Assembly (NCBI RefSeq): GCF_002162375.1
Contig: NZ_CP021425.1
Span: 434,001 to 498,000, forward strand
Reading direction: 5' to 3'
DNA from: Oleiphilus messinensis
Lineage (GTDB): Bacteria; Pseudomonadota; Gammaproteobacteria; Pseudomonadales; Oleiphilaceae
Length of the DNA: 64,000 nucleotides
How positions within the stretch are numbered: position 1 is the first letter of the stretch; every line of letters starts with the position of its first letter. Made by a program: the position numbers and the translations under genes. A model generated the notes under the pieces. That model was not told the DNA's origin. It saw only the letters and a list, made by a program, of their open reading frames with translations, and searched no databases. This document shows, one piece after another, positions 1 through 7,737 of this stretch.

Positions 1-429
1 GCAGGTTGCATTGTGCTCACGCGCCCAGTTCGTTGCAACTTGTGCGGGAATCAATTCATCATGCCACCCATGGGATACAGATATGCTGGTTGCAACCGCT
101 TTGGGGGATGGGTTTGGGTAGCCAGGTATACCCAGAGCTGGGGCAAGCAGAAACAAGCCTGCGGGATTGACCTGTTGCGAGACTTCAATTGAGACATAGG
201 CCCCCATACTGGATCCGACCAGTATCAGTTTACCGGAAATTTCCGGAATGCTATCCAGACAGGTTGTGATGCGTTGTTCTGCGCTCTCCATTCCTTGATA
301 GTCAACACTGAGTATGTCACATCCGCAGGTACTGGCCACTTCTGCAAGCCGGGTGATTTTGCCGCCCCAGGGGCCGCTTTCTTTTCCGTGCGAAAATATA
401 ACCAGATGGTGAGGCTGGGGCTTATTCAT
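1..429 (-). CDS. alpha/beta hydrolase, 3' part cut by the window edge
   Basis: The reading frame starts with ATG at 429 and runs off the window without a stop after 143 codons. Near the start it shows a beta strand followed by a His-Gly loop (VIFSHGKESGPWGG). Further in it has a nucleophile elbow of the form G-S-S-M-G-A-Y, so the nucleophile should be Ser. Both are typical of small alpha/beta-fold serine hydrolases of the YqiA/dienelactone-hydrolase kind. A segment reading SHGWHDELIP is probably the strand carrying the acidic residue of the triad, and the final His must lie beyond the edge. No signal peptide is seen, so it is probably cytoplasmic. The substrate cannot be told. Confidence 0.75.
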   Translation of the reverse strand, partial: MNKPQPHHLVIFSHGKESGPWGGKITRLAEVASTCGCDILSVDYQGMESAEQRITTCLDSIPEISGKLILVGSSMGAYVSIEVSQQVNPAGLFLLAPALGIPGYPNPSPKAVATSISVSHGWHDELIPAQVATNWAREHNATC

Positions 430-625
430 GGGATATGCTCCAAAGGTGGAGGATTGATTTAGAGTCAACAACTTACCTGAGTAATGTCGTTATGGTACAA
501 ATATTGTTAATCGATTTAATCAAATTTGAGTTTGATGCTCGATGCAGGGATTAATCAATAGTATAAACAAGATTGGGTGGCGTGGTTAAAGCCGCTCGCT
601 CGTAACTTTAATAATGAGAGAATAT

Positions 626-1876
626 ATGGCTCTGAGTGATGTAGTACAGAGTGTTATTCGATTTCGTCAATCTGAGCCTCGCAGGACAACTGCGTGGCGG
701 GCCGAGACTGAATTGACCCCGTTCTTCCAACCGATAATCGATATCAGCAAGGGCTGTGTTGCCGGCTACGAGGCGCTGGCGCGTAAACGGGATGCCAACG
801 GTCAGTACGTGTCTGCAGGGGCATTGTTCTGTAATCCGACGATTGATAAAGAGCACATTCTGGCTCTGGACCGTCAGGTCCGCCGCAAAGCCATGGAAAA
901 AGCACGGGATATGCCGGCCGATTGTTTTTTGGCGGTGAACATTTCCCCAGAGTGGATGCGCTTAGTGAGCCAACATGGTGCACTGCCGACCATTAATATG
1001 GCAGAGGAGCTGGGAATTAACCCTGCTCAGGTATTAGTGGAGTTTACGGAGTCAAAAGGTGATGAGCGGGTTTTGGAAGCCTGTGCCAAACGCTATCGTG
1101 CCGCTGGCATGCGTATCGCCATCGACGACTTTGGTGCCGGTTATTCCCAGCTGGATCGTATTATCGCCATGGAACCGGATCTGATCAAACTGGACATGCG
1201 CCTGTTTAAAAAGGCGATGCAAGGTGGCGTGACCAATGAAGTTGTGCAGTCTGTTGCCTATCTGGCGGAACGTACGGGTAGCCAGATTATTTGTGAAGGG
1301 GTTGAAACCGAAGAAGAGTTTTTCTTCGCGATGGAGTGTGGGGCTCGTTTTATCCAGGGGTTCCTGTTTCACCCTGCGTTGCCCGAGTTCCTTGATCCGT
1401 ACGAGCCTCAATCCAAAGTGGGGTTATTGCTGGACCGTTTTGTAAATCACAAGATTGATGAAGAAGAGCTGCACGTCAATTATCTCAAAGGTATGGAGTC
1501 TTTGGCCTCCCGGTTAAAGCAAACCGTCTTGAAGGATGAGCGGTTCTTCGAGCACTTGCCGGATGCGCCTGATGGCTTTTTGCGGTTCTATCTGTGCGAT
1601 TATTCCGGTGTGCAAATTTCCCCGAATTATGAGTGGCAAGGCTTGTCCCGCCGCTCCGGCATGTGGATGGCAAACTATGAAAGCCAGGGCCACAATTGGG
1701 CGTTTCGTCCTTACTTCTATCAAATGTTGGCGACCGAGCGGCTGACCCACCGTGAAATGGTGTACTCCCGTCCCTATCAAGACCGTGCTACCGGAGCTAT
1801 GTGCCAAACTGTGGGGTGCCATCTTGATTTCGAACGCATCCTGTTTCTGGATATCCGCTACCCGATGCCAGGCTGA
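626..1876 (+). CDS. EAL-domain protein with C-terminal YkuI_C sensor domain
   Basis: This is a soluble protein of about 416 residues. Residues about 30-255 form an EAL domain with the usual catalytic signature: E-A-L in GYEALAR, the Glu in VEFTES, DDFGAGYSQL, the Lys in LIKLD, EGVE and QGF. It should therefore be able to hydrolyse cyclic di-GMP. Residues about 280-415 match the PAS-like YkuI C-terminal domain (LCDYSGVQISPN, NWAFRPYF, LFLDIRY), first known from Bacillus YkuI, which has the same two-domain order and length. I chose ATG 626 because GAGAG lies five bases upstream; an ATG at 614 has no such site. It stands alone, with a separate gene starting about 100 bases downstream. Confidence 0.9.
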   Translation: MALSDVVQSVIRFRQSEPRRTTAWRAETELTPFFQPIIDISKGCVAGYEALARKRDANGQYVSAGALFCNPTIDKEHILALDRQVRRKAMEKARDMPADCFLAVNISPEWMRLVSQHGALPTINMAEELGINPAQVLVEFTESKGDERVLEACAKRYRAAGMRIAIDDFGAGYSQLDRIIAMEPDLIKLDMRLFKKAMQGGVTNEVVQSVAYLAERTGSQIICEGVETEEEFFFAMECGARFIQGFLFHPALPEFLDPYEPQSKVGLLLDRFVNHKIDEEELHVNYLKGMESLASRLKQTVLKDERFFEHLPDAPDGFLRFYLCDYSGVQISPNYEWQGLSRRSGMWMANYESQGHNWAFRPYFYQMLATERLTHREMVYSRPYQDRATGAMCQTVGCHLDFERILFLDIRYPMPG

Positions 1877-1975
1877 TTCAGGCCACTGAAAGCCGCCCAG
1901 TCCGAGACAGCCTGTATTTCAAGCGGATGTCATGTACACTAGCGCCAAATTATCCGGTTTAAGTGTAGGTGTGAA

Positions 1976-3157
1976 ATGCAGGATCAAGTCGACGTTGTGG
2001 TCATCGGGGCCGGAGCCGCAGGGTTAATGTGTGCCATTACGGCCGGGTATCGGGGGCGGAGCGTCCGTATTCTGGATCATGCGAACAAGCCGGGCAAAAA
2101 AATCCTGATGTCCGGTGGCGGCAAATGCAACTTTACCCACCTGAATTCCACCCCGGCCAATTTTCTATCGGATAACCCGGCATACTGTATTTCAGCACTC
2201 AAGCGCTATACTCCGCACGATTTTCTGGAGTGGGTTGACCGGCACGGCATTGGTTATTACGAGAAAACACCAGGACAATTATTTTGTGCGACCAGCAGCA
2301 AGGATATCCTGCAAATGCTTCTGACCGAAGCCGAGTGGGCTGGTGTGGACATTGCAATGAATACCCAAATCAAGGCGGTCGAGGAAACGGACACCGGGTA
2401 TCAGCTGCACACCTCCAGTGGGATTGTCAGCTGTGCCTCATTGGTGGTGGCAACCGGTGGCCTGTCGATTCCAACCCTGGGCGCAAGCCCCTTTGGCTAT
2501 CAACTGGCGGAGCAATTCGGCCTACAGATCCGGCCTACGCGGGCGGGTTTGGTACCTTTCACCCTGCAGCCGGATTTACTGGAACGGTTTGCACCGTTGT
2601 CCGGTGTCAGCTGCCCAATTGAGGTCAGCCACCACAGCCAGCTATTTCGTGAACCTATGCTATTCACCCATCGCGGCGTTAGCGGCCCGGCCATGCTCCA
2701 AATCTCGAGCTTTTGGCATCCGGGCGAGGCATTAAGGGTGAACCTGTTACCCGAACTGGATTTAGTGGCGGTGTTAAAACAACAGCGCCATGAATCGCCC
2801 AAGAAAAAGCTGGAAACCATCCTGTCCCAACACCTGCCAAAACGACTTGCGCAGATCCTGTGCGAATGGCATGCCTGGCCCGAAATACTCCAGCAATGTT
2901 CCAACGAAACCTTCGAAAGCATCACCGAAAGTATCCAGCAATGGGCACTCAAACCCAACGGCACCGAAGGCTATCGCACCGCCGAAGTCACCCTCGGCGG
3001 CGTCGACACCCGTCAACTCTCCTCAAAAACCATGGCCGTAGAAGGTCGCGAAAACCTCTTCTTCATCGGCGAAGTCGTCGACATAACCGGACACCTCGGA
3101 GGCCACAACTTCCAATGGGCCTGGGCATCCGGATTTTGTGCCGGGCAGTATGTTTAG
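1976..3157 (+). CDS. HI0933/YhiN-family FAD-dependent oxidoreductase
   Basis: This 393-residue flavoprotein begins with a dinucleotide-binding motif (VVVIGAGAAGLMCA). The family signature PGKKILMSGGGKCNFTH follows, characteristic of the HI0933/YhiN (BaiN-like) group. The C-terminal part has TLGGVDTRQLSSKTM and ends with a second FAD-contacting stretch (FIGEVVDITGHLGGHNFQWAWASG). Length and motif order fit the family. Members bind FAD; their physiological substrate is mostly unknown, although one branch (BaiN) is linked to bile-acid dehydroxylation. AGGTG lies just upstream of ATG 1976. The last third has a changed, C-rich third-position pattern compared with the first part, which may only reflect local composition. 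Confidence 0.9.
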   Translation: MQDQVDVVVIGAGAAGLMCAITAGYRGRSVRILDHANKPGKKILMSGGGKCNFTHLNSTPANFLSDNPAYCISALKRYTPHDFLEWVDRHGIGYYEKTPGQLFCATSSKDILQMLLTEAEWAGVDIAMNTQIKAVEETDTGYQLHTSSGIVSCASLVVATGGLSIPTLGASPFGYQLAEQFGLQIRPTRAGLVPFTLQPDLLERFAPLSGVSCPIEVSHHSQLFREPMLFTHRGVSGPAMLQISSFWHPGEALRVNLLPELDLVAVLKQQRHESPKKKLETILSQHLPKRLAQILCEWHAWPEILQQCSNETFESITESIQQWALKPNGTEGYRTAEVTLGGVDTRQLSSKTMAVEGRENLFFIGEVVDITGHLGGHNFQWAWASGFCAGQYV

Positions 3158-3196
3158 GTCTGCTCTCTTCTACAGGGCGTTATGGGAAATATCGAC

Positions 3197-3646
3197 ATGA
3201 ATTTAGAAATTACAGATAGTTATCCATCCATATCAGACGACGATATATTAGCGTTGGAGCAAGATTTAAATATTAAGCTCCCAACGGAATACAAAGAATT
3301 TCTGAAATGCTACAACGGTGGTTCACCATCATTACAGGACTATAAACTCGACGGTGAATTATTTGATGATATTGGATGGTTTTTTGGTATTAGAGACTAT
3401 CCGTCAGGGCAGGATATAAAAACCGAAAATGAAGAAGTAGCGGATCGGTTGCTAAACCATTACCTTGCTATAGGTGGTTCCTATGGTGGTAACTTGATAT
3501 GCATTAGCTTAAAGAAAAGTGATTATGGTTCGATCTATCGCTGGGATCACGAAACGGCCAACTATGATGGGGATCCGTGGGAAGACAATATGACAAAGAT
3601 ATCCAAAAACCTGAAAGAGTTTTTAAGTAATTTGTATGCAGAGTAA
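3197..3646 (+). CDS. SMI1/KNR4 (SUKH) family protein
   Basis: This is a 149-residue acidic protein. The motif ILALEQDLNIKLPTEYKEFL near its start and the later YNGG are typical of the SUKH/SMI1-KNR4 fold. A second conserved patch (IGGSYGGNLICISL and the following SIYRWDHE) also fits. In bacteria many SUKH proteins are immunity proteins for polymorphic toxins, though others are not, so the role is inference. The start could also be ATG 3182; I prefer 3197 because GGGA lies nine bases upstream. It is markedly more AT-rich than the flavoprotein gene it follows and opens an accessory stretch. No toxin gene is directly attached to it. Confidence 0.8.
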   Translation: MNLEITDSYPSISDDDILALEQDLNIKLPTEYKEFLKCYNGGSPSLQDYKLDGELFDDIGWFFGIRDYPSGQDIKTENEEVADRLLNHYLAIGGSYGGNLICISLKKSDYGSIYRWDHETANYDGDPWEDNMTKISKNLKEFLSNLYAE

Positions 3647-4029
3647 TACCATCTAAATCAATAATGAGAGCTGGCAGTATTAAGATGTGATCCGCGCATG
3701 GTAGTAAATTGCTCGCACAATGAAAATTATATTTTTGTGTTTATTGACTCGATGATTGCCGCTTATATATCAATGTCTGTATTCACTTCATCCGGTGCAG
3801 CTAAAGAATTTATGATCAGATTAAACCGTTTCGCGTGTTGAATCTGGAGCACCAAAGCCGTTCAATCCAAATCTAAGCGAAGTTCTTTTGGCAGGGTTAA
3901 ACATTTGGAAGCAAAACGATAGGTAACTGACCACAGGTACATATCTTGGCAGGCATCGTCTGAATTCCACTTAAAAAGGCTCAAAAATCGAGCCTATTCA
4001 AATATGTATGGAAGACTAAAGCGAAAGAT
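3647..4029. other. AT-rich intergenic stretch without a convincing gene
   Basis: About 380 bases separate the SUKH gene from the next gene, which is on the opposite strand. A short open frame (3698-3841, 47 codons) has no ribosome-binding site and no recognisable sequence. The only clear structure is the hairpin described at 3972-3995. Confidence 0.5.
3972..3995 (-). terminator. rho-independent terminator for the 4030-4626 gene
   Basis: On the minus strand the six-base stem AGGCTC/GAGCCT closes a seven-base loop and is followed by TTTTT. It lies about 35 bases past the stop codon of the membrane-protein gene. Confidence 0.65.
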
Positions 4030-4626
4030 TTATTCAGTCTCTGATTTGAGCTTTTCACAGATTGTGACATCTGTCGCCCAGGTTTCGAGACGATGTCGGG
4101 GGCCCATGTGAATGAGTTCTTGGCATTCTTGATACCCGTTGGATGTCAAAACATAATCAACAATATAGCCTCCGACTATTCGTCCCGCAATCATGATAAT
4201 TATACCTGCAAGTGCGATTTTCAAAGCAATGGCTTGACCCTTATCGTTCAGTGGCTTGCCAATGAGATAAGCACCCGTAGCTATAGAAAATGAACTTAGA
4301 CCGATAAATCCCCCGAGGCCAAGGAGTGAAAATTTCTCAAATTCAAAATGGCTTAAATTTTCAGTAAGTGCAGTAATCAACCCATTCATTTCAGAAATGA
4401 GTAAGTATGCTGAGATGATGGTGAAAGAAACAAACACAATAAATGTGCTGACTATGAGGGGCTTTGAGGGTGCTTCAGTTTCCACAATATTTGCTCTTAG
4501 TACGGTATTGTTGTTTGTTGAAATCCAAAATAGACGTCGGATGAAGTAAAGCTGCCATTGAGTCTTGAAACTGGGACGAGCTCCATCAAAATACCGTAAT
4601 TTTTCAATTTGTATGAAGGTGATCAT
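4030..4626 (-). CDS. small membrane protein of unknown function
   Basis: The product is about 198 residues. The N-terminal 50 residues are soluble and basic. Three hydrophobic segments follow, at about residues 55-80, 95-120 and 130-160. The cysteine-containing tail reads GYQECQELI and ends VTICEKLKSETE. The layout of a few membrane helices and a short Cys-bearing tail after a GY motif resembles small DUF1240-type membrane proteins, but I cannot assign it firmly. ATG 4626 has no clear ribosome-binding site. The gene is AT-rich like its neighbours and runs opposite to them. It could be an orphan immunity protein, which is inference from context only. Confidence 0.6.
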   Translation of the reverse strand: MITFIQIEKLRYFDGARPSFKTQWQLYFIRRLFWISTNNNTVLRANIVETEAPSKPLIVSTFIVFVSFTIISAYLLISEMNGLITALTENLSHFEFEKFSLLGLGGFIGLSSFSIATGAYLIGKPLNDKGQAIALKIALAGIIIMIAGRIVGGYIVDYVLTSNGYQECQELIHMGPRHRLETWATDVTICEKLKSETE

Positions 4627-4792
4627 AGGTGAAATCAACGAGTTAGTTCACAAACTTATTTTTCAGGTTGATCGCATTGTAGAGGCTTATGAAATGTGAC
4701 TTGCTCTCTAATAGTGCGAATGTTTTAATGAATTTTCTAATCAGTCAAAAGAAGGCAATACTTTACGCAGGCCAATTTATAAGGAGATAGAT

Positions 4793-5836
4793 ATGGCACT
4801 CAAATTCGTATATTTTAAATCAAATTCCCGCATTATTAACGCCCATAAAAACTCCCCACCAATGCGCAAAGGCGAAAAAGGGTCGGCTGTTGCCGTTTTG
4901 CAAGCCGCTTTAATTGACGCTGGGTATCCCATGCCTAAGTCCATGAAAAGTAAAGTTCCCGATGGAGTCTATGGAAGTGAAACACAGTTTTGTGTTAGCA
5001 AGTTTCAGCAAGATTTGAAATTATCTCTTGTGGATGGAATTGCTGGAAAGGAAACCATTTCTCATCTTGATGATCGTTTGTTTGCTCTAACAAAAAAAGT
5101 GATAGGCTCAGGCTCTTCAGTATCATTAATTTCATTCCCATCAACACCTGAGTATCAGATCGGCGCTATAGCACCAACGGTTATGCATGATATAGGTGCG
5201 GGGGTCTGGAAATCCTCGCCCGTGACGACTTCGGCATATATCAATAAACACTTAATACTGGAAATTTTGCCCGCATCGGCTGCGATAATTGGAGATGATG
5301 CGGCCAAGCATATGGCGCATTATTTTTCCAATACGGGAAAAGACCTTACCATTGACTTAGAAGATATGTTAGCTGATGTGCAATCTGCGCAGATTCGCTT
5401 TATTGAAGAGGTTCAGCAAGCTCAGAAATTCGTAGAAATGTTACCAGTAGGTCACTACAACATACGATCCAAACGTGTTAACAGCGCCTATAACCAGAAA
5501 CGGCACAGTATAAATTGGTTTTTTGCTATAGGGGGTTATAGCACCTGGGGGGAGGGCAAGGCTACAGTATCTAAATCTGGTGCGTCCACACTTTATTCAT
5601 TAGATTTTGAATACAAATTTGTTGATCGGTATAACTGGGATGGTGGGAAATCTGTCGAATTGTTTGGCATAAAGATTACTGATGATTTCATGGGAGAATT
5701 CCACCGGCAAGGCCTAGCACGCGAATTCAATATGTATGGTTCAGTCAAACGGAATTTTTTGTGGGAAAAGGGAAGACCAATCCCGATTGACCAATTTCAG
5801 GTTACTGGGGGATCAGTAAAAAAATATGGATGGTAA
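4793..5836 (+). CDS. peptidoglycan-binding protein with unrecognised C-terminal domain, candidate effector
   Basis: This 347-residue protein has a PG_binding_1-type domain at about residues 25-95 (GSAVAVLQAALIDAGY, DGVYGSETQFCVSKFQ, VDGIAGKETI). There is no signal peptide or membrane segment. The rest, about residues 130-347, is unlike any enzyme family I can name. It carries aromatic- and charge-rich patches (INWFFAIGGYSTWG, DRYNWDGGKSVELFG, DFMGEFHRQGLARE) that look like a folded domain. AAGGAG lies seven bases before ATG 4793. The lipoprotein gene downstream overlaps it by 11 bases, so the two are co-translated. A cell-wall-targeting module without its own export signal beside a periplasmic lipoprotein is a pattern seen in type VI effector-immunity pairs. 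That role is inference. Confidence 0.7.
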   Translation: MALKFVYFKSNSRIINAHKNSPPMRKGEKGSAVAVLQAALIDAGYPMPKSMKSKVPDGVYGSETQFCVSKFQQDLKLSLVDGIAGKETISHLDDRLFALTKKVIGSGSSVSLISFPSTPEYQIGAIAPTVMHDIGAGVWKSSPVTTSAYINKHLILEILPASAAIIGDDAAKHMAHYFSNTGKDLTIDLEDMLADVQSAQIRFIEEVQQAQKFVEMLPVGHYNIRSKRVNSAYNQKRHSINWFFAIGGYSTWGEGKATVSKSGASTLYSLDFEYKFVDRYNWDGGKSVELFGIKITDDFMGEFHRQGLAREFNMYGSVKRNFLWEKGRPIPIDQFQVTGGSVKKYGW

Positions 5837-6290
5837 TAAGTTGAATAAATGGCGCAATAGTATTTTTTGTATCCTATTGATTGTAAGCTTCATTGGCTGT
5901 GGAAATTCAAACGTATCTGGCAGCTTCGATGGCGATGATCTCACCGCCTTGGGAAATCAATGGCACTTATCTTTCCCGAGGAACATTTCGATACTTGGCT
6001 TTTATAAAGAAGATGATGGTCGAGCGATGGACAGCATGGTTCAATTATTATTGAAGATGGATGCGCAAGATGTCGAGCAGTTTATTTCTGACTCTCCGTT
6101 TGCCAATCTTGAACTGTCTAACGAAAATCGGGGTAAGTTAGGTGCGGATTATAAGTGGTGGCAGCCTAGCAAAGTCGCCAATCTTCGCTCAGCCCAGGTA
6201 AATTTGAATAATGGTGAAGTTCTCAATATTGGAATTGATTCAAGTTTGAAGGATAAAGCGGTCATCTATCTCTTCTGGTATGAAATTTAG
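5826..6290 (+). CDS. small lipoprotein, candidate immunity protein
   Basis: The product is 154 residues. It has a basic start (MDGNKLNKWR), a hydrophobic segment, and a lipobox-like end FIGC at about residue 25, so it is predicted to be exported and lipidated. The mature part is acidic and has no motif I recognise. It includes LTALGNQWHLSFP, a tryptophan pair in KWWQPSK and a final strand VIYLFWYEI. ATG 5826 lies inside the last codons of the preceding peptidoglycan-binding gene (11-base overlap), which indicates tight co-expression. By position and predicted location it is the natural immunity candidate for that protein, but nothing in the sequence proves it. Confidence 0.65.
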   Translation: MDGNKLNKWRNSIFCILLIVSFIGCGNSNVSGSFDGDDLTALGNQWHLSFPRNISILGFYKEDDGRAMDSMVQLLLKMDAQDVEQFISDSPFANLELSNENRGKLGADYKWWQPSKVANLRSAQVNLNNGEVLNIGIDSSLKDKAVIYLFWYEI

Positions 6291-6478
6291 ATTCTAGCAC
6301 GCTACGGAGACAGGCACCGTTAAGTACGGCCGCGAGCACTCTGCACTCTTTTTGTTGCTCGCAGTCTTAAACAATAACACTGTAGTGGCAAAATGTTCTA
6401 ACTAGAGGGGAGTATGGAAGCGAGAGTCGCGGTTTTTGGGGGGCTAACTCTCAGTCCCTCAACACCTCGCATGCAAAC

Positions 6479-6568
6479 TTAAACCCTAGGGACTGTCAAA
6501 GCCTCGGTGCCGTGCAAAATTTGTTCATTTTCTTTCAGCTCGCTAACAAGTTTATCGTCCAAATTCAT
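6479..6568 (-). CDS. possible 29-residue peptide or truncated gene start
   Basis: This short frame starts with ATG 6568, preceded by AAGGA at eight-base spacing, and codes for MNLDDKLVSELKENEQIL followed by eleven more residues. It begins 33 bases after the stop of the Sel1-repeat gene on the same strand, so it could be its downstream partner. The N-terminal 18 residues look like a normal helix and the tail looks random, as if a longer gene were cut. The rest of the 6291-6601 gap shows nothing else. Confidence 0.3.
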   Translation of the reverse strand: MNLDDKLVSELKENEQILHGTEALTVPRV

Positions 6569-6601
6569 GATGCCAATCCTTAGTCTAGTTTATTCCATTA
6601 G

Positions 6602-7369
6602 TTAATTTTTACACGCGACTTCTCTTCCAGACTTTTCAAACCACTCATTTGCCAATTTTTTATCGGGGGCGACATATATACCTCTGCATAAAAAATAGCC
6701 CATCAACAGTTGAGAGTACTGGTGATTATTTTCTGCTGCCTTGGTGTACCATTTAATCGCATCAGCGCCACTTTGTATCCCGTGTAAGTTAAAGTCATAA
6801 CTCTTTGCAACTTTGAATTGAGTCTCTCCATCATCAGATGATCCATCTTCGATAAGCCGATTGAGCATATCAGTTTGAGACAGTTCAGAATCAGTGCCAT
6901 TTTGATTTTCAAAAAATATTACAGGTGGTGAGGTTGCAAAAGATTCTTGCTCAGCCCTTCTGTACCAATCCAAGGCAATGAGCAAATCTTTATCTACACC
7001 CTGGCCCATCTCATAGATCCTCCCTAATTCAAACATCGCAGATGAGTCACCAGAGTTTGCTGCAACTTCCAATTTGTTAATAATTTCAGAGAACGGTTTG
7101 TTTTGAGACCGCGCTATTAATGCCAAATAGTAATAGGCTTCAGCGTCCCCTTGAGTAGAAAGAGCTTCAAATAAAGCCTTGGCTTGTTCAATTTCACCGG
7201 AAAAGTATAGTTGCTTGGCACTTGCGAGTTGGTCTTCATAAGTCGAACCATTTGCGCCACTCACTGTGGCAACGGAAGTCAAAAATACAGCGATAAGAGC
7301 CAACCCGAGCCAGAAATTAAGGAAATAACATTGAATGACTTTGATAGAGGGCTTTAAGGCGGGTTTCAT
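6602..7369 (-). CDS. Sel1-repeat (TPR-like) exported protein
   Basis: This is a 255-residue protein with a basic N-terminus and a hydrophobic segment at about residues 18-38 ending near VSGANG, a probable Sec signal peptide or anchor. The mature part has Sel1-like alpha-alpha repeats. The clearest are SSAMFELGRIYEMGQGVDKD (about 110-130), ALDWYRRAEQ, AIKWYTKAAENNHQYSQLLMG (about 205-225) and GIYVAPDKKLANEWFEKS. Such repeats mediate protein-protein contacts, and some Sel1 lipoproteins and periplasmic proteins act as immunity or assembly factors. The start at 7369 has only a weak ribosome-binding site. It lies convergent to the candidate effector pair; a link with them is possible but not shown. 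Confidence 0.75.
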   Translation of the reverse strand: MKPALKPSIKVIQCYFLNFWLGLALIAVFLTSVATVSGANGSTYEDQLASAKQLYFSGEIEQAKALFEALSTQGDAEAYYYLALIARSQNKPFSEIINKLEVAANSGDSSAMFELGRIYEMGQGVDKDLLIALDWYRRAEQESFATSPPVIFFENQNGTDSELSQTDMLNRLIEDGSSDDGETQFKVAKSYDFNLHGIQSGADAIKWYTKAAENNHQYSQLLMGYFLCRGIYVAPDKKLANEWFEKSGREVACKN

Positions 7370-7737
7370 TGGCTAGACTAATCCTTTGTCATGGAGCGGA
7401 AACTGCGAGTATAAGGTATCAAAAAATGTAGCAGACACCAACACAATAATTGCTTGTTCAGGAGCATTCACGGGCGATAGCAATACCGTGGGCAGACACT
7501 GCCGAGATTATGCGAATATGCTATTACAGATTCACCCGGTCAGATGGTTAACTGTGATGAGTTTCGACAAATCGCAAAACTATCGTCATCACTGAGGCCA
7601 ACAGCCATCCCTGAAACACGGTTAACAATAGTGTTAAATTTTTCATTTTTGAGCTAGGTTTACCTTAACAGGCTGAATTAATGACAAAAAAAGATTAATC
7701 AGCAAGATTTATAAAGTTTGAGTTCGAGGTATAAGGA
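7370..7737. other. intergenic region upstream of the epimerase gene
   Basis: These 368 bases lie between divergent genes. A 69-codon open frame at 7386-7595 has no ribosome-binding site and no protein-like pattern. Near the right end GAGG sits eight bases before the epimerase ATG. I see no other structure. Confidence 0.5.

Noticed and set aside
3698-3841. 47-codon frame in the gap after the SUKH gene
   Set aside because: No ribosome-binding site and no recognisable sequence; such a frame is expected by chance in AT-rich DNA.
7386-7595. 69-codon frame before the epimerase gene
   Set aside because: No ribosome-binding site, odd composition and no family likeness.
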